A stretch of DNA of 27,372 bases, taken from positions 1-27,372 of the forward strand of contig DGVV01000117.1 of the NCBI GenBank assembly GCA_002395085.1, given 5' to 3'. The notes beneath the pieces were generated by a model. The model saw nothing but the letters and a program-made list of their open reading frames with translations, was not told the DNA's origin and did no database searches. Of the stretch, positions 6,518-13,958 are shown one piece after another; positions within the stretch are counted from its first letter, which is position 1; every line of letters begins with the position of its first letter. The DNA is from Ruminococcus sp. UBA4275. Lineage in GTDB: Bacteria > Bacillota > Clostridia > Oscillospirales > Ruminococcaceae. Both the position numbers and the translations under genes were made by a program.

Positions 6518-7813
6518 ATGATGCGCGGAAAACGGCTTGCAGCGATGCTTTGTTCGGCAGCGCTGATGCTTGGTGCAGCACCGGTCATGCCGGCGGCACA
6601 GGCGGCGGAAATCAGGGAGACCTATACGCTGGTGCAGCGTTCACCGGCAGAGATGCGCAGTTTCTACCGTGCGCATCCGTGGAATTTTACAGATGCTTCT
6701 GCGTATTCGGTTCAGCCGTCGGTGCAGTCGCCCTATGCCATCGGCAGACTCTCCGACGCCACACAGCAAAATGCGCTCAACTGCATGAATTTCATCCGCT
6801 ATGCAGCAGGTCTGCCCGCAGATCTGCGCATCAATGCGACATTCTCGGAACAGGCTCAGGCGGCTTCGCTTGTCAATACGCTGAATAATTCGCAGTCACA
6901 TTACCCGACGCATCCTGCCGGGCTTTCGGATGCGCTTTATCAGCTTGGATATGAGGGTGCAAGTCACAGCAATTTGTGCAGTTCAACTGCTCCGCTGCCG
7001 AATCTGCCCTACACCATGATGATCTATATGTCGGATACCGACAGTTCCAATCTTTCCGCACTCGGACACCGCCGCTGGATGCTGAATCCCTCGATGCAGC
7101 AGACCGGCTTCGGACATATTTCGCGGTACAGCGCCGTGTATTCGGTCGATATGACGCGCAGCGGCACATTCAACGGCGATTATATCGCGTGGCCGCCCCC
7201 GAATATGCCCTACCAGCTTTACGACGGCTACGATTATTACCGGACGGGCTATGCCTTCTCCGTGACACTTGGTCCGTCATACGATCCGCCGAAACTCGAT
7301 GCAATTTCGGTGAATCTGCGCTCTGCAAAGACCGGCAAGACCTATCATTTTGACCGCAGCGTCCAGAATATGAGCGGTCTGTATTTCAACGTGGATACGC
7401 AGTATATCGGCATTGATAACTGCATCATCTTCAATCCTGCGGTGATGTTTGCGCAGGATGATGTGCTGACCGTGGACATCAGCGGTACGACGAAAAACGG
7501 CGCTGCATCTCCAATCAGCTATCAGGTGCGGTTTTTTGATCTGGAAGGCAGCAGCGACGGTTCTCTGCTGACCGGCGATCCGGATAACAGCGGCAGCGTC
7601 ACACTGGATGACGCCTTGCTGACGCTTCAGGCTTATACGGCAACACTGCTGAACCGCACGCACGGTCTGACGGCGGCGCAGTTTGCGGTGGCAGATCTCG
7701 ATGCGGACAAGTCCGTCACGCTGGATGATGCACTGATTATTTTGCAGTATTACCGCGATCACTCGCTGCTGAACAAGCAGACAAGCTGGAAGCAGCTTGG
7801 CGCAAAAATCTGA
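6518..7813 (+). CDS. Secreted CAP-domain protein with C-terminal type I dockerin
   Basis: A 431-residue exported protein. A signal peptide (MMRGKRLAAMLCSAALML, then APVMPAAQAAE) ends near residue 30. Residues about 75-200 form a CAP/SCP-like domain: ALNCMNFIRYAAGLP, SEQAQAASLVNTLN, ALGHRRWMLNPS. The dockerin spans about 352-414 with two calcium loops, DPDNSGSVTLDD and DLDADKSVTLDD. Dockerins dock proteins onto cohesins of cellulosome-like surface complexes; no cohesin is in the window. CAP domains are extracellular with varied roles, so a function cannot be assigned. AGAGGAGG lies 4 nt before the ATG at 6518 and 7 nt before a second ATG at 6521; either could be used. It stands alone with its own promoter and terminator. 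Confidence 0.85.
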   Translation: MMRGKRLAAMLCSAALMLGAAPVMPAAQAAEIRETYTLVQRSPAEMRSFYRAHPWNFTDASAYSVQPSVQSPYAIGRLSDATQQNALNCMNFIRYAAGLPADLRINATFSEQAQAASLVNTLNNSQSHYPTHPAGLSDALYQLGYEGASHSNLCSSTAPLPNLPYTMMIYMSDTDSSNLSALGHRRWMLNPSMQQTGFGHISRYSAVYSVDMTRSGTFNGDYIAWPPPNMPYQLYDGYDYYRTGYAFSVTLGPSYDPPKLDAISVNLRSAKTGKTYHFDRSVQNMSGLYFNVDTQYIGIDNCIIFNPAVMFAQDDVLTVDISGTTKNGAASPISYQVRFFDLEGSSDGSLLTGDPDNSGSVTLDDALLTLQAYTATLLNRTHGLTAAQFAVADLDADKSVTLDDALIILQYYRDHSLLNKQTSWKQLGAKI

Positions 7814-7837
7814 TGCTCCAATTTCCCCAAAAAAACG

Positions 7838-7877
7838 CCCCCGATGCGCGGATGAACGCATCGGGGGTTGGTTTTTT
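7838..7877. terminator. Bidirectional intrinsic terminator
   Basis: An 11-bp stem (CCCCCGATGCG with CGCATCGGGGG) is followed on the plus strand by TTGGTTTTTT. On the minus strand the opposite flank gives a seven-U run. It sits between the convergent CAP-dockerin gene and the DUF1858 gene. Confidence 0.92.
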
Positions 7878-7915
7878 ATCCTATAGCAGAGCGGCTGCAT
7901 CCCGTAAAACTGAAA

Positions 7916-7944
7916 CGCCGTCCGGAAATGTGAACCGGACGGCG
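7916..7944 (-). terminator. Hairpin after the DUF1858 gene
   Basis: A 10-bp GC-rich stem (CGCCGTCCGG with CCGGACGGCG) lies 12 nt past the stop codon at 7957. The minus-strand tail is UUUCAGUUUUA. It probably works together with the stronger terminator just beyond it. Confidence 0.7.
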
Positions 7945-7956
7945 CTTTTGTGCAGA

Positions 7957-8157
7957 TTATGCGAGTGCCTCGTTGAGCTTTGCAACCAGTTCATCAGCGT
8001 CGATGCCGTGAACCATTGCAGCCTCCTCGATGCTTTCACCCTGCGATGCGGGGCAGCCGAGGCAGTGCATACCAATGCCGAGCAGAATCGGTGCGGCTGC
8101 ATCAGCATTGATGTTCAGCAGCTCTCCGATCAGCGTTTCCTTCGTGATCTGTGCCAT
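7957..8157 (-). CDS. DUF1858 small redox-type protein
   Basis: This 66-residue cytoplasmic protein reads MAQITKETLIGELLNINADA and then PILLGIGMHCLGCPASQGES, ending in helices around ELVAKLNEAL. The CLGC pair inside GMHCLGCPAS is the mark of the DUF1858 family, described as a disulfide domain linked to hybrid cluster (prismane) proteins. The exact function is not known; a redox or metal-linked role is inferred from the CxxC. The start at 8157 has GGAGGTG just upstream and a good promoter about 75 nt away. In-frame upstream ATGs lie in sequence overlapping the promoter and are not used. It is a single-gene unit with two terminators behind it. Confidence 0.85.
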   Translation of the reverse strand: MAQITKETLIGELLNINADAAAPILLGIGMHCLGCPASQGESIEEAAMVHGIDADELVAKLNEALA

Positions 8158-8231
8158 AAAAACACCTCCATGTCTGCGGATTCGCGCACTTTGCGGCACG
8201 CGGGAGCGAACGCCTGTCCGTTCCATGTAAT

Positions 8232-8260
8232 ATGATACCATACCGTCCGGTTTTTGTCAA
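8232..8260 (-). promoter_or_regulatory. Sigma-A promoter for the DUF1858 gene
   Basis: On the minus strand: TTGACA, 17 nt, TATCAT, with a TGG extended -10. It lies just past the sortase stop codon, so no sortase terminator separates them. Confidence 0.8.
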
Positions 8261-8287
8261 GGGCGGAGCGGAAGTTTCGCCAAACTG

Positions 8288-8830
8288 TCACGCACCGGTC
8301 TGATCCGGTGATGCAGTCTGCGGTTTGCCGACCACAATGCGCCGCTGTGAACCGTCGTCGGTGCAGGTGACAATGGTGATGCGGATGTCACCGGCATCAT
8401 CCAGAACCCATGTCTCGTTCGGTTCGACGATGAATGTTTCGGTGATGTAGTACACTTCGCTGTGTCCTTCCGAATCCGAGAGGCGGATTTCCATGCCTTC
8501 CGCGGCGTTTTTGAGGTTGTTGAAGTATTCCTTGTAGATGGCGGAACTGTGTCCGGCGACGCAGTAATTGCCCGCGCCGATGCTGCCGCTCTCCGGAAAA
8601 TGCCCCGCTGCAATGCGCAGAACATCCTGCCCGACACCTTCCAGAACCGGTGCTTTGATGTGCAGATCCGGAATCTCGATCACTGTGTTTTCACGCATCA
8701 GCTCCTGTTTGCGGAGTTCGCGCCGGATCTTCCGGATGCCGTAAAACGAGAGAATACCGAGTCCTGTCAGCATCGCCAGCAAGCCGGCGATGAACAGAAT
8801 CAACTGCTTTTTTTGCAGCTTTTGTCTCAT
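8288..8830 (-). CDS. Class D-like sortase
   Basis: This 180-residue membrane-bound transpeptidase cuts a sorting motif and attaches the protein to the cell wall. One membrane helix spans residues 10-30 after a basic start (MRQKLQKKQ), a type II topology. The catalytic histidine is H94 in CVAGHSS, the cysteine is C156 in ITIVTCTDDGSQRRIVVG, and the arginine is R164. Length and the TCTDD motif fit class D, but the class call is by eye. Its ATG directly follows the TGA of the LPQTG subtilase with no gap. GGAG lies about 10 nt upstream inside the subtilase gene, so translation is probably coupled. The neighbouring protease is the likely substrate. Confidence 0.88.
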   Translation of the reverse strand: MRQKLQKKQLILFIAGLLAMLTGLGILSFYGIRKIRRELRKQELMRENTVIEIPDLHIKAPVLEGVGQDVLRIAAGHFPESGSIGAGNYCVAGHSSAIYKEYFNNLKNAAEGMEIRLSDSEGHSEVYYITETFIVEPNETWVLDDAGDIRITIVTCTDDGSQRRIVVGKPQTASPDQTGA

Positions 8831-11800
8831 TCAGATCCGCTCCTTTTTGCGTAGTTGAATGCCCGATCTGCAAACGGCAAACGCACCGGTCAGCAGCAGA
8901 AGCACCGCCGCCGTGCAGACCGCTGCGGGCAGGCGGGAACAGTTTCCGGTCTGCGGCAGATTGACCGCCGCACCGCTGCCGTCTGTGCCTGTGCCGTCCG
9001 TCGGGTCAAGGGTGTAGATGTCCAGAACCGTGCCGTCTGCATCTTGCAGTTTCACGGCAACTGTACCGTCTTCCGTGACGGTGAGTGCTGCATCCGCAGG
9101 AGATGTACCGTGCGTTTGCGCGTAATCGTTCACAGCCATCTCACGCAGTTCCGCGCCGGTATAGAAGGTGAAACCGGAGAAATCTCCTTCGCTTTGATAC
9201 AGCAGCATTTCGGTTGTGCCGTCTGCAAAGGTCAGCGAGAGATGTGTCTCGTCAATCGGCTGAATCCGCACAAATACGGCGTTTTCTCCTGTAATTGTGA
9301 TGTCTGCGCCGCACATTCCCATGCTGTAAGTGAAAGCTGTATCCGTGCCGTCTTCGAGATTGCGGAAGCTGCCTGCGCCATGTCCGTCAAACCAGATGTA
9401 CCGTGCGGTATTGGCCGGTGTGCAGCCCATCCAGATGCCTGCTGTAAAGGGGTCGCGCATGATTTCCGTAAAGCCGCGCAGCGAGAACTGTACATTATTC
9501 GGGTCAGCGGCCTCGCCGGTCCGGTTGTTGACCGTATATGCACCGATGAACTGTTCTTCGTCTTCGATCAGCACCCACAGCTTCACGGTGACCTTGTTTT
9601 CGGCGGCGGAGAGAATCGACTCACAGTGTGAAATGTCCACGCCGAAAATCGGGAGATAGTTTTGTCTGTAGTGCAGCAGCACGAGTTCTTCGATCTTCTG
9701 TGTGGGATAGAAACGCAGCCCGGCGGGTGTTGCTTCTCCCTGATAGCGCAGGGTTTCCGTGCTGCCGTCGTCCCATGTCAGGCGGAGACTTTTGCTGTTC
9801 TGACAGACTGCCTCTGCCGTGCGGATGCCGGATGCATTCTCTGCGGTCAGCATACCGCCGCTGAGTGTAAAGCGGTAATCCGTCTGCGCGCCGTCTTCAA
9901 AGCAGTACGCCGTGAAAGTGTCGCTGCGGAAGTTGTAGAGATACTGACTGCCCTGCCAGATACCTTCTGCTATGGTTTCCGCGGCAGACGCGGTATCTTC
10001 GCAGACAGTGCAGTTGCAGGCGGCATCAAAGACCGCGAAGCAATAGGCGGAGAGATCGGTGATGTCATATTCCACGGTGAATGTACCGGCTGAATCCGGC
10101 TGCGCGGGAATCAGCTGACTGAACGGCGCTTCTGACAGCTCCTCTGCGGTTGCACTGCCCAGCAGAACACGCGCTGCGAGCGGCAGATCTGCGGTGTCAA
10201 CCGGTTCGGGAACGGTCAGTGCTGTTCCGCTGAGGATGCCGCGGGCAGCTGAGAGGTCTGCAAGACCGTTTGCGGAAACCGGTGCAGCGGGATCATATTC
10301 GCCTGCGATGCCGCCGCTGCCGCTTCCTGTGACAACGATGCCGTCAAGCTGCGAATCGGAGGCGGTCAGCGTGAGAATGCGTCTGCCGTTTTCCGTGCGA
10401 ATTTGCGATGTCAGTACCGGTGCTGTCCGGTCAACCGTAAACGGAAGGTCGCAGATTTCCGGTGCGGCATACGAGGCGGGATAGTCGATGTTTGCGGTGC
10501 AGCGCGCCGTGTAATTGCCTTCCGGCAGCGCTGAGAGGGAATTCTGTGCATAAAGGGTCAGCGGGATGTTGACCGCAGGTGCGGCTTCCGAAACCGAAAG
10601 CCCGGCATCAATCTGATTGCCGTCTGCATCCAGAATCTGCATTCCGCTGAGTTGACACAGGCGCTGATTGATGCACGTCAGCAGCAAATTGTCCGCAAGA
10701 CCGTCCTGATTCGGGGAGACCGAAACAAAGCCCGGCTGCATGAACTGTGCGCATTCATCGGGATTTGCATAGCGGAAGATCAGTTCCTGCGGTTCGGCGC
10801 TGCGTTCTTCATCGGGGACACGGGAAAGAATCTGTGCAATCATAGCTGCATCCGTGACGGTTTTGCGTCCGCCCAGCAGCGCACCGCTTCCGAAGCTGAC
10901 ATTCAGCACGGGCGGCTGTGCAAAAATCGGAATGGAAGTCCAGTCACCGCAGAATCCCAGCATCGGAATGGAGATATCGCAGCAGTTGCCGGCATCTTTC
11001 AGCATCAGATAGCCCTCTGCGAAGAAACCGTTTGCAAAGACGCTGCGAAGCTGTGCAGTCTGTGCAGAATCCAGCGTGACAGATACCGTTTCTGTGCGGC
11101 TGCTGTTTGCGGGGATGTGCAGCAGCGCAGACAAATCCGCGCCGGCATTCAGCGCAATCTGACCGTCTGTGACAGCCTGTCCGAATGCCTCTGCATACTG
11201 CCAGCTGTCGGTGGTCAGCAGGAGTTTTGCGGAATCGAATGTGACATCCTCAGCGGAAGTGTTGGTGAGGGTGACATCAAAGGTGAAATTGTCTCCGATG
11301 CCGTCATAGAGTTCGATTTTTGCGCTGCCGGTGCTGCCGGTCAGGAGAATCTTGTCTGCAATGGCATTGTTTACGCTGACAAATCCCGCGCCCTGCTGTC
11401 TGGGGGATGCAGGCAGACCGTCTGTTTCGTATGGGACGGCGGCGTTCATCAGCAGATTCCGGATGTAGGAGCTTTTCTCCGCACCGGTCAGTTCCATGCC
11501 CTGCTGTTTCAGATATTGCGTCAGGACAGCAGTGCAGCCCGCGAGATACGGCGCTGACATTGACGTGCCGGACATCAGCGCGTGTCCGCCGAAATACGAA
11601 GCAGATTCGACATTTCCGCCGATTCCCATGATGTCGGGGCGCAGTTCCAGCGATTGATGCACGCCCCAGCTTGAAAAGGCGCTGATGCCCGCAGGGAGTT
11701 CCGCATCCACGGTCTCATCTGTAAAGGTCAGGGTGTGTACGCCGGCTGCATCCATTTGCAGCAGCTTCATGCCGTCTGCATAGCTGATGAACCCGGACGG

Positions 11801-13258
11801 CAGGTCAAAGGCGATGGTCATGCCGGCGGGCGTCATGCCGCCAAAGTAAATGCCGAGTGCAGCGGCAGCGCCTGCCTGTTCCGCAGCCTGCATGATGACC
11901 TCAAACGGTGCAGCGCCGCACGGATAGACCACGATTTTTCCTGCGGCATCTGCTGCCTGTTCCGTATCGGGGATACCGGTTTCCCAGTATACATATTCGT
12001 ATTCGGGCGCAGAAAGCTGATCCGCAAGATAATGTGCCTGCATACCGGTATCCGGTGTATAGACGGCAGTATAGGGGAACAATTCACCGCCGCAGCGGAA
12101 GGCACGGTAATGTTCCGTGTAGCTGTTATCTGCCGATGCGACCGTCAGAACCGGTGCGCCTGTAGGCAGACTGGTCAGCGTGCAGCCGTCGGGATTGAGC
12201 GGCGAAGGAAATCCGCTGCTGCCGGGCATTCTGCCGCTGTTGCCCGCGGACATACAAATCACAGCGCCTGCCTGTTCTGCATTCCGGAAGACGGACTCAT
12301 AGACATTGCAGCCGAAGGGCTCGCCGGGGCTGCAAAAACTCAGATTGATGACATCGGCGTGCAGCTTGATGGCGTCTTCAATCGCGGCGATTGCGGCAGA
12401 GTCGTCAATGTTTCCGCTGGCGGGGTCGCTGACCGCCATAATAATAAGCTGTGCATCCTGCGCGATACCTGCGACGGTTTTGCCGTTGACATCCGTGACA
12501 GCATTGCCTGCCGCGATGCCCGCAACGTGTGTGCCGTGATAGTTTTGCAGGTCAGAAACAGCGCTTTGATCATCCTCAATGTAATCGGCGACGAAGGGCA
12601 GCTTGCTGCTGACATAAGCGGCAGCGGGATCAAATGCGCGGCTGAATCCGATGCTGTCTGCGATGGCTGCAATGTCATCGGCAGAGAGGGCATTCTTCCG
12701 GTCATCCATCGCGCTGAACATCGGGTTTGTGATGTCGAGTTCGCTGTCAATGACTGCAATGACCTGTCCTTCTCCGGTGCAGCCGGTTGCATCATAATAA
12801 GCGGGGAGACCGCCGTTTGCAGCCGCAGAAGACATTGCAGGAGCGGTGTGCTGCGCGGCTCTGCTGACCGAAGCAATCTCAGGCAGTAGCGCGACCTGTT
12901 CAATCAGGTTTTCGGGCAGCTTGCAGGAGAATCCGGAAAGCAGCGTGTCGTAAGTAAACCCGATTTCCAGTGCAGGATACAATTCACGGATGCGCGCCTG
13001 CACACGCTGACGGGTTTCTGCGAGGGCGGCAGACTGTTCTGCTGCCGCAGGGGAGGAGAGGTAATCGGAACTGTGCTGTGTGCCGGCATCCGCAGCAAGG
13101 AGTGCATCGCCGGTGGTGGTGATGATGACGGGAACGGGGTCTGAACCTGTCTGTACTGCTGCTGCGGCTTGTATGCCGCTGCCGGATTGTACCGGCTGGA
13201 TCGAAGCGCAGAGTACAGCCGCTGCCGTCAAAACGAGAGAGGGGGTGTGTTTTGACAT
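8831..13258 (-). CDS. Cell-wall-anchored subtilisin-like serine protease (S8), LPQTG anchor
   Basis: A 1,475-residue surface protease. A signal peptide (MSKHTPSLVLTAAAVLCASI) leads to an I9-like propeptide around residues 75-145. The catalytic triad is visible: aspartate in AVIDSELDI (about 169), histidine in YHGTHVAGIAAGN (about 241) and serine in MSGTSMSAPYLAG (about 564). An insert with VYPCGAAPFEVIMQAAEQAG around residue 430-450 looks like a PA domain. Later are beta-rich segments and two copies of a 175-residue module. The C-terminus has LPQTG (1434-1438), a hydrophobic helix and LRKKERI. The layout recalls lactocepin/C5a-peptidase-like envelope proteases; the substrate is unknown. The start at 13258 follows AAAGGA and gives a normal signal peptide, unlike the in-frame upstream ATG. 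Confidence 0.93.
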   Translation of the reverse strand: MSKHTPSLVLTAAAVLCASIQPVQSGSGIQAAAAVQTGSDPVPVIITTTGDALLAADAGTQHSSDYLSSPAAAEQSAALAETRQRVQARIRELYPALEIGFTYDTLLSGFSCKLPENLIEQVALLPEIASVSRAAQHTAPAMSSAAANGGLPAYYDATGCTGEGQVIAVIDSELDITNPMFSAMDDRKNALSADDIAAIADSIGFSRAFDPAAAYVSSKLPFVADYIEDDQSAVSDLQNYHGTHVAGIAAGNAVTDVNGKTVAGIAQDAQLIIMAVSDPASGNIDDSAAIAAIEDAIKLHADVINLSFCSPGEPFGCNVYESVFRNAEQAGAVICMSAGNSGRMPGSSGFPSPLNPDGCTLTSLPTGAPVLTVASADNSYTEHYRAFRCGGELFPYTAVYTPDTGMQAHYLADQLSAPEYEYVYWETGIPDTEQAADAAGKIVVYPCGAAPFEVIMQAAEQAGAAAALGIYFGGMTPAGMTIAFDLPSGFISYADGMKLLQMDAAGVHTLTFTDETVDAELPAGISAFSSWGVHQSLELRPDIMGIGGNVESASYFGGHALMSGTSMSAPYLAGCTAVLTQYLKQQGMELTGAEKSSYIRNLLMNAAVPYETDGLPASPRQQGAGFVSVNNAIADKILLTGSTGSAKIELYDGIGDNFTFDVTLTNTSAEDVTFDSAKLLLTTDSWQYAEAFGQAVTDGQIALNAGADLSALLHIPANSSRTETVSVTLDSAQTAQLRSVFANGFFAEGYLMLKDAGNCCDISIPMLGFCGDWTSIPIFAQPPVLNVSFGSGALLGGRKTVTDAAMIAQILSRVPDEERSAEPQELIFRYANPDECAQFMQPGFVSVSPNQDGLADNLLLTCINQRLCQLSGMQILDADGNQIDAGLSVSEAAPAVNIPLTLYAQNSLSALPEGNYTARCTANIDYPASYAAPEICDLPFTVDRTAPVLTSQIRTENGRRILTLTASDSQLDGIVVTGSGSGGIAGEYDPAAPVSANGLADLSAARGILSGTALTVPEPVDTADLPLAARVLLGSATAEELSEAPFSQLIPAQPDSAGTFTVEYDITDLSAYCFAVFDAACNCTVCEDTASAAETIAEGIWQGSQYLYNFRSDTFTAYCFEDGAQTDYRFTLSGGMLTAENASGIRTAEAVCQNSKSLRLTWDDGSTETLRYQGEATPAGLRFYPTQKIEELVLLHYRQNYLPIFGVDISHCESILSAAENKVTVKLWVLIEDEEQFIGAYTVNNRTGEAADPNNVQFSLRGFTEIMRDPFTAGIWMGCTPANTARYIWFDGHGAGSFRNLEDGTDTAFTYSMGMCGADITITGENAVFVRIQPIDETHLSLTFADGTTEMLLYQSEGDFSGFTFYTGAELREMAVNDYAQTHGTSPADAALTVTEDGTVAVKLQDADGTVLDIYTLDPTDGTGTDGSGAAVNLPQTGNCSRLPAAVCTAAVLLLLTGAFAVCRSGIQLRKKERI
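8975..9967 (-). repeat. Tandem 175-residue module in the subtilase C-terminus
   Basis: Two related segments follow each other in the protein. Copy 1 (about 9967-9449) starts EGIWQGSQYLYNF and includes TAYCFEDGAQTDYRFTLSGG and LRLTWDDGSTETLRYQGE. Copy 2 (about 9448-8975) starts AGIWMGCTPANTARYIWF and includes DGTDTAFTYSMGM and LSLTFADGTTEMLLYQSE. Each ends in a short strand-rich part (VTVKLW...YTVNNRTG and VAVKLQ...YTLDPTDG). The pattern looks like a lipocalin-like beta-barrel followed by a beta-sandwich, which is an inference. The copies have diverged at residue level. Confidence 0.65.
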
Positions 13259-13288
13259 TTTTTCGCAACGTCCTTTCCTGAAATGAAA

Positions 13289-13319
13289 GCCGGCTGTCAG
13301 AGAGGGAGGAGCAGCCGGC
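13289..13319 (-). promoter_or_regulatory. Hairpin in the subtilase 5' leader
   Basis: An 8-bp stem (GCCGGCTG with CAGCCGGC) with a 15-nt purine/pyrimidine-biased loop lies between the promoter and the start codon of the subtilase. No U-run follows directly (tail UUUCAUUUC), so it is more likely an mRNA-stability or control structure than a terminator. Confidence 0.4.
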
Positions 13320-13376
13320 AGAGTGTGATTTCTATTGCCTTTCCTGTGCTGCTTGCAGCGGGAAGGCACTGACAAT

Positions 13377-13405
13377 AGTATAGCATTTCTGTTAAAAAGC
13401 TGCAA
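13377..13405 (-). promoter_or_regulatory. Sigma-A promoter for the subtilase-sortase unit
   Basis: On the minus strand: TTGCAG, 17 nt, TATACT. The -10 matches five of six and the -35 only TTG plus spacing. It gives a leader of about 110 nt before the start at 13258. Confidence 0.65.
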
Positions 13406-13493
13406 GTATCCGCTCTGCAATCTGTGATTTCGATACAGGAATCATGCGGCAGGTGCTTACTTTTTGTGCTATCTGTATCTGTCTGCTCAGGAT

Positions 13494-13529
13494 AAAAAAG
13501 CACAGCAGTTGTGCGTACAACTACTGTGC
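13494..13529 (-). terminator. Intrinsic terminator after the two small genes
   Basis: A 13-position stem (GCACAG, AGTTGT and their complements, one mismatch) with a 4-nt loop is followed on the minus strand by six U residues. It lies 6 nt past the stop of the 57-residue gene and ends the hflX-side transcript. Confidence 0.88.
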
Positions 13530-13535
13530 CTGCGT

Positions 13536-13709
13536 TTACATATCATGCAGATCCGTTTCCGGAATATCCTTTTTCAGCACCGTGAGCGGAAGATCGCCCG
13601 GTTCCGGCAGATCAGAAACGGTCTTGCCGTGTCGTGCATTGCGCTGAATCTCCGTATCCGGAAGCGGCTGCCGGACAGATTCGGAATGCCAGTTTTGTCT
13701 GCGCTTCAT
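13536..13709 (-). CDS. Small hypothetical protein (57 residues)
   Basis: I do not recognise this protein. It reads MKRRQNWHSESVRQPLPDTE, then IQRNARHGKTVSDLPEPGDL, then PLTVLKKDIPETDLHDM. It is hydrophilic, basic at the start and acidic at the end, with many prolines and no cysteine or membrane segment. Support that it is real: the start has GAGGTG 6 nt upstream, it begins 4 nt after the stop of the preceding small ORF, and a strong terminator follows 6 nt after its stop. Codon use looks like its neighbours. It probably shares the hflX transcript. The proline-rich, charged composition suggests a disordered binding peptide, but no function is proposed. Confidence 0.6.
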   Translation of the reverse strand: MKRRQNWHSESVRQPLPDTEIQRNARHGKTVSDLPEPGDLPLTVLKKDIPETDLHDM

Positions 13710-13713
13710 ATCA

Positions 13714-13920
13714 TCACCTCAGTGACAGTATGCGCGAAATCACAGTGGTTATGCAGCGATTGTTTTTTTGGGGTTGCAGAGCATGACCCAGACCGCCGCC
13801 GAACAGCATGAAGGGAATCATGACAATCAGCATATACAGCGGTGCGGTCTGCTCAAAGCCTGAGAGGCGCATATTCGGCAGAAAGAGTACCGCAGCAATG
13901 AGCGCGGCAGTCTCTGTCAA
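13714..13920 (-). CDS. Small membrane protein candidate (68 residues, TTG start)
   Basis: I do not recognise this ORF. From a TTG at 13920 it reads MTETAALIAAVLFLPN, then a short linker, then a second hydrophobic segment MLIVMIPFMLFGGGLGHAL, and ends with a basic tail (ITTVISRILSLR). This would be two membrane helices. It lies 38 nt past the hflX stop in the same direction, and its end overlaps the ribosome site of the next small gene. No clear ribosome site precedes the TTG. An internal ATG giving only the second helix is possible. The downstream gene and terminator support transcription through it. Confidence 0.45.
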   Translation of the reverse strand: MTETAALIAAVLFLPNMRLSGFEQTAPLYMLIVMIPFMLFGGGLGHALQPQKNNRCITTVISRILSLR

Positions 13921-13958
13921 TCGGTTTACGGGGATTTCGCAAAGCGTGCTGTTTTTAT

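Noticed and set aside
13424..13535. Plus-strand coding region upstream of the subtilase
   Set aside because: No ribosome site and no family signal; the interval is better explained by the minus-strand terminator and promoter.
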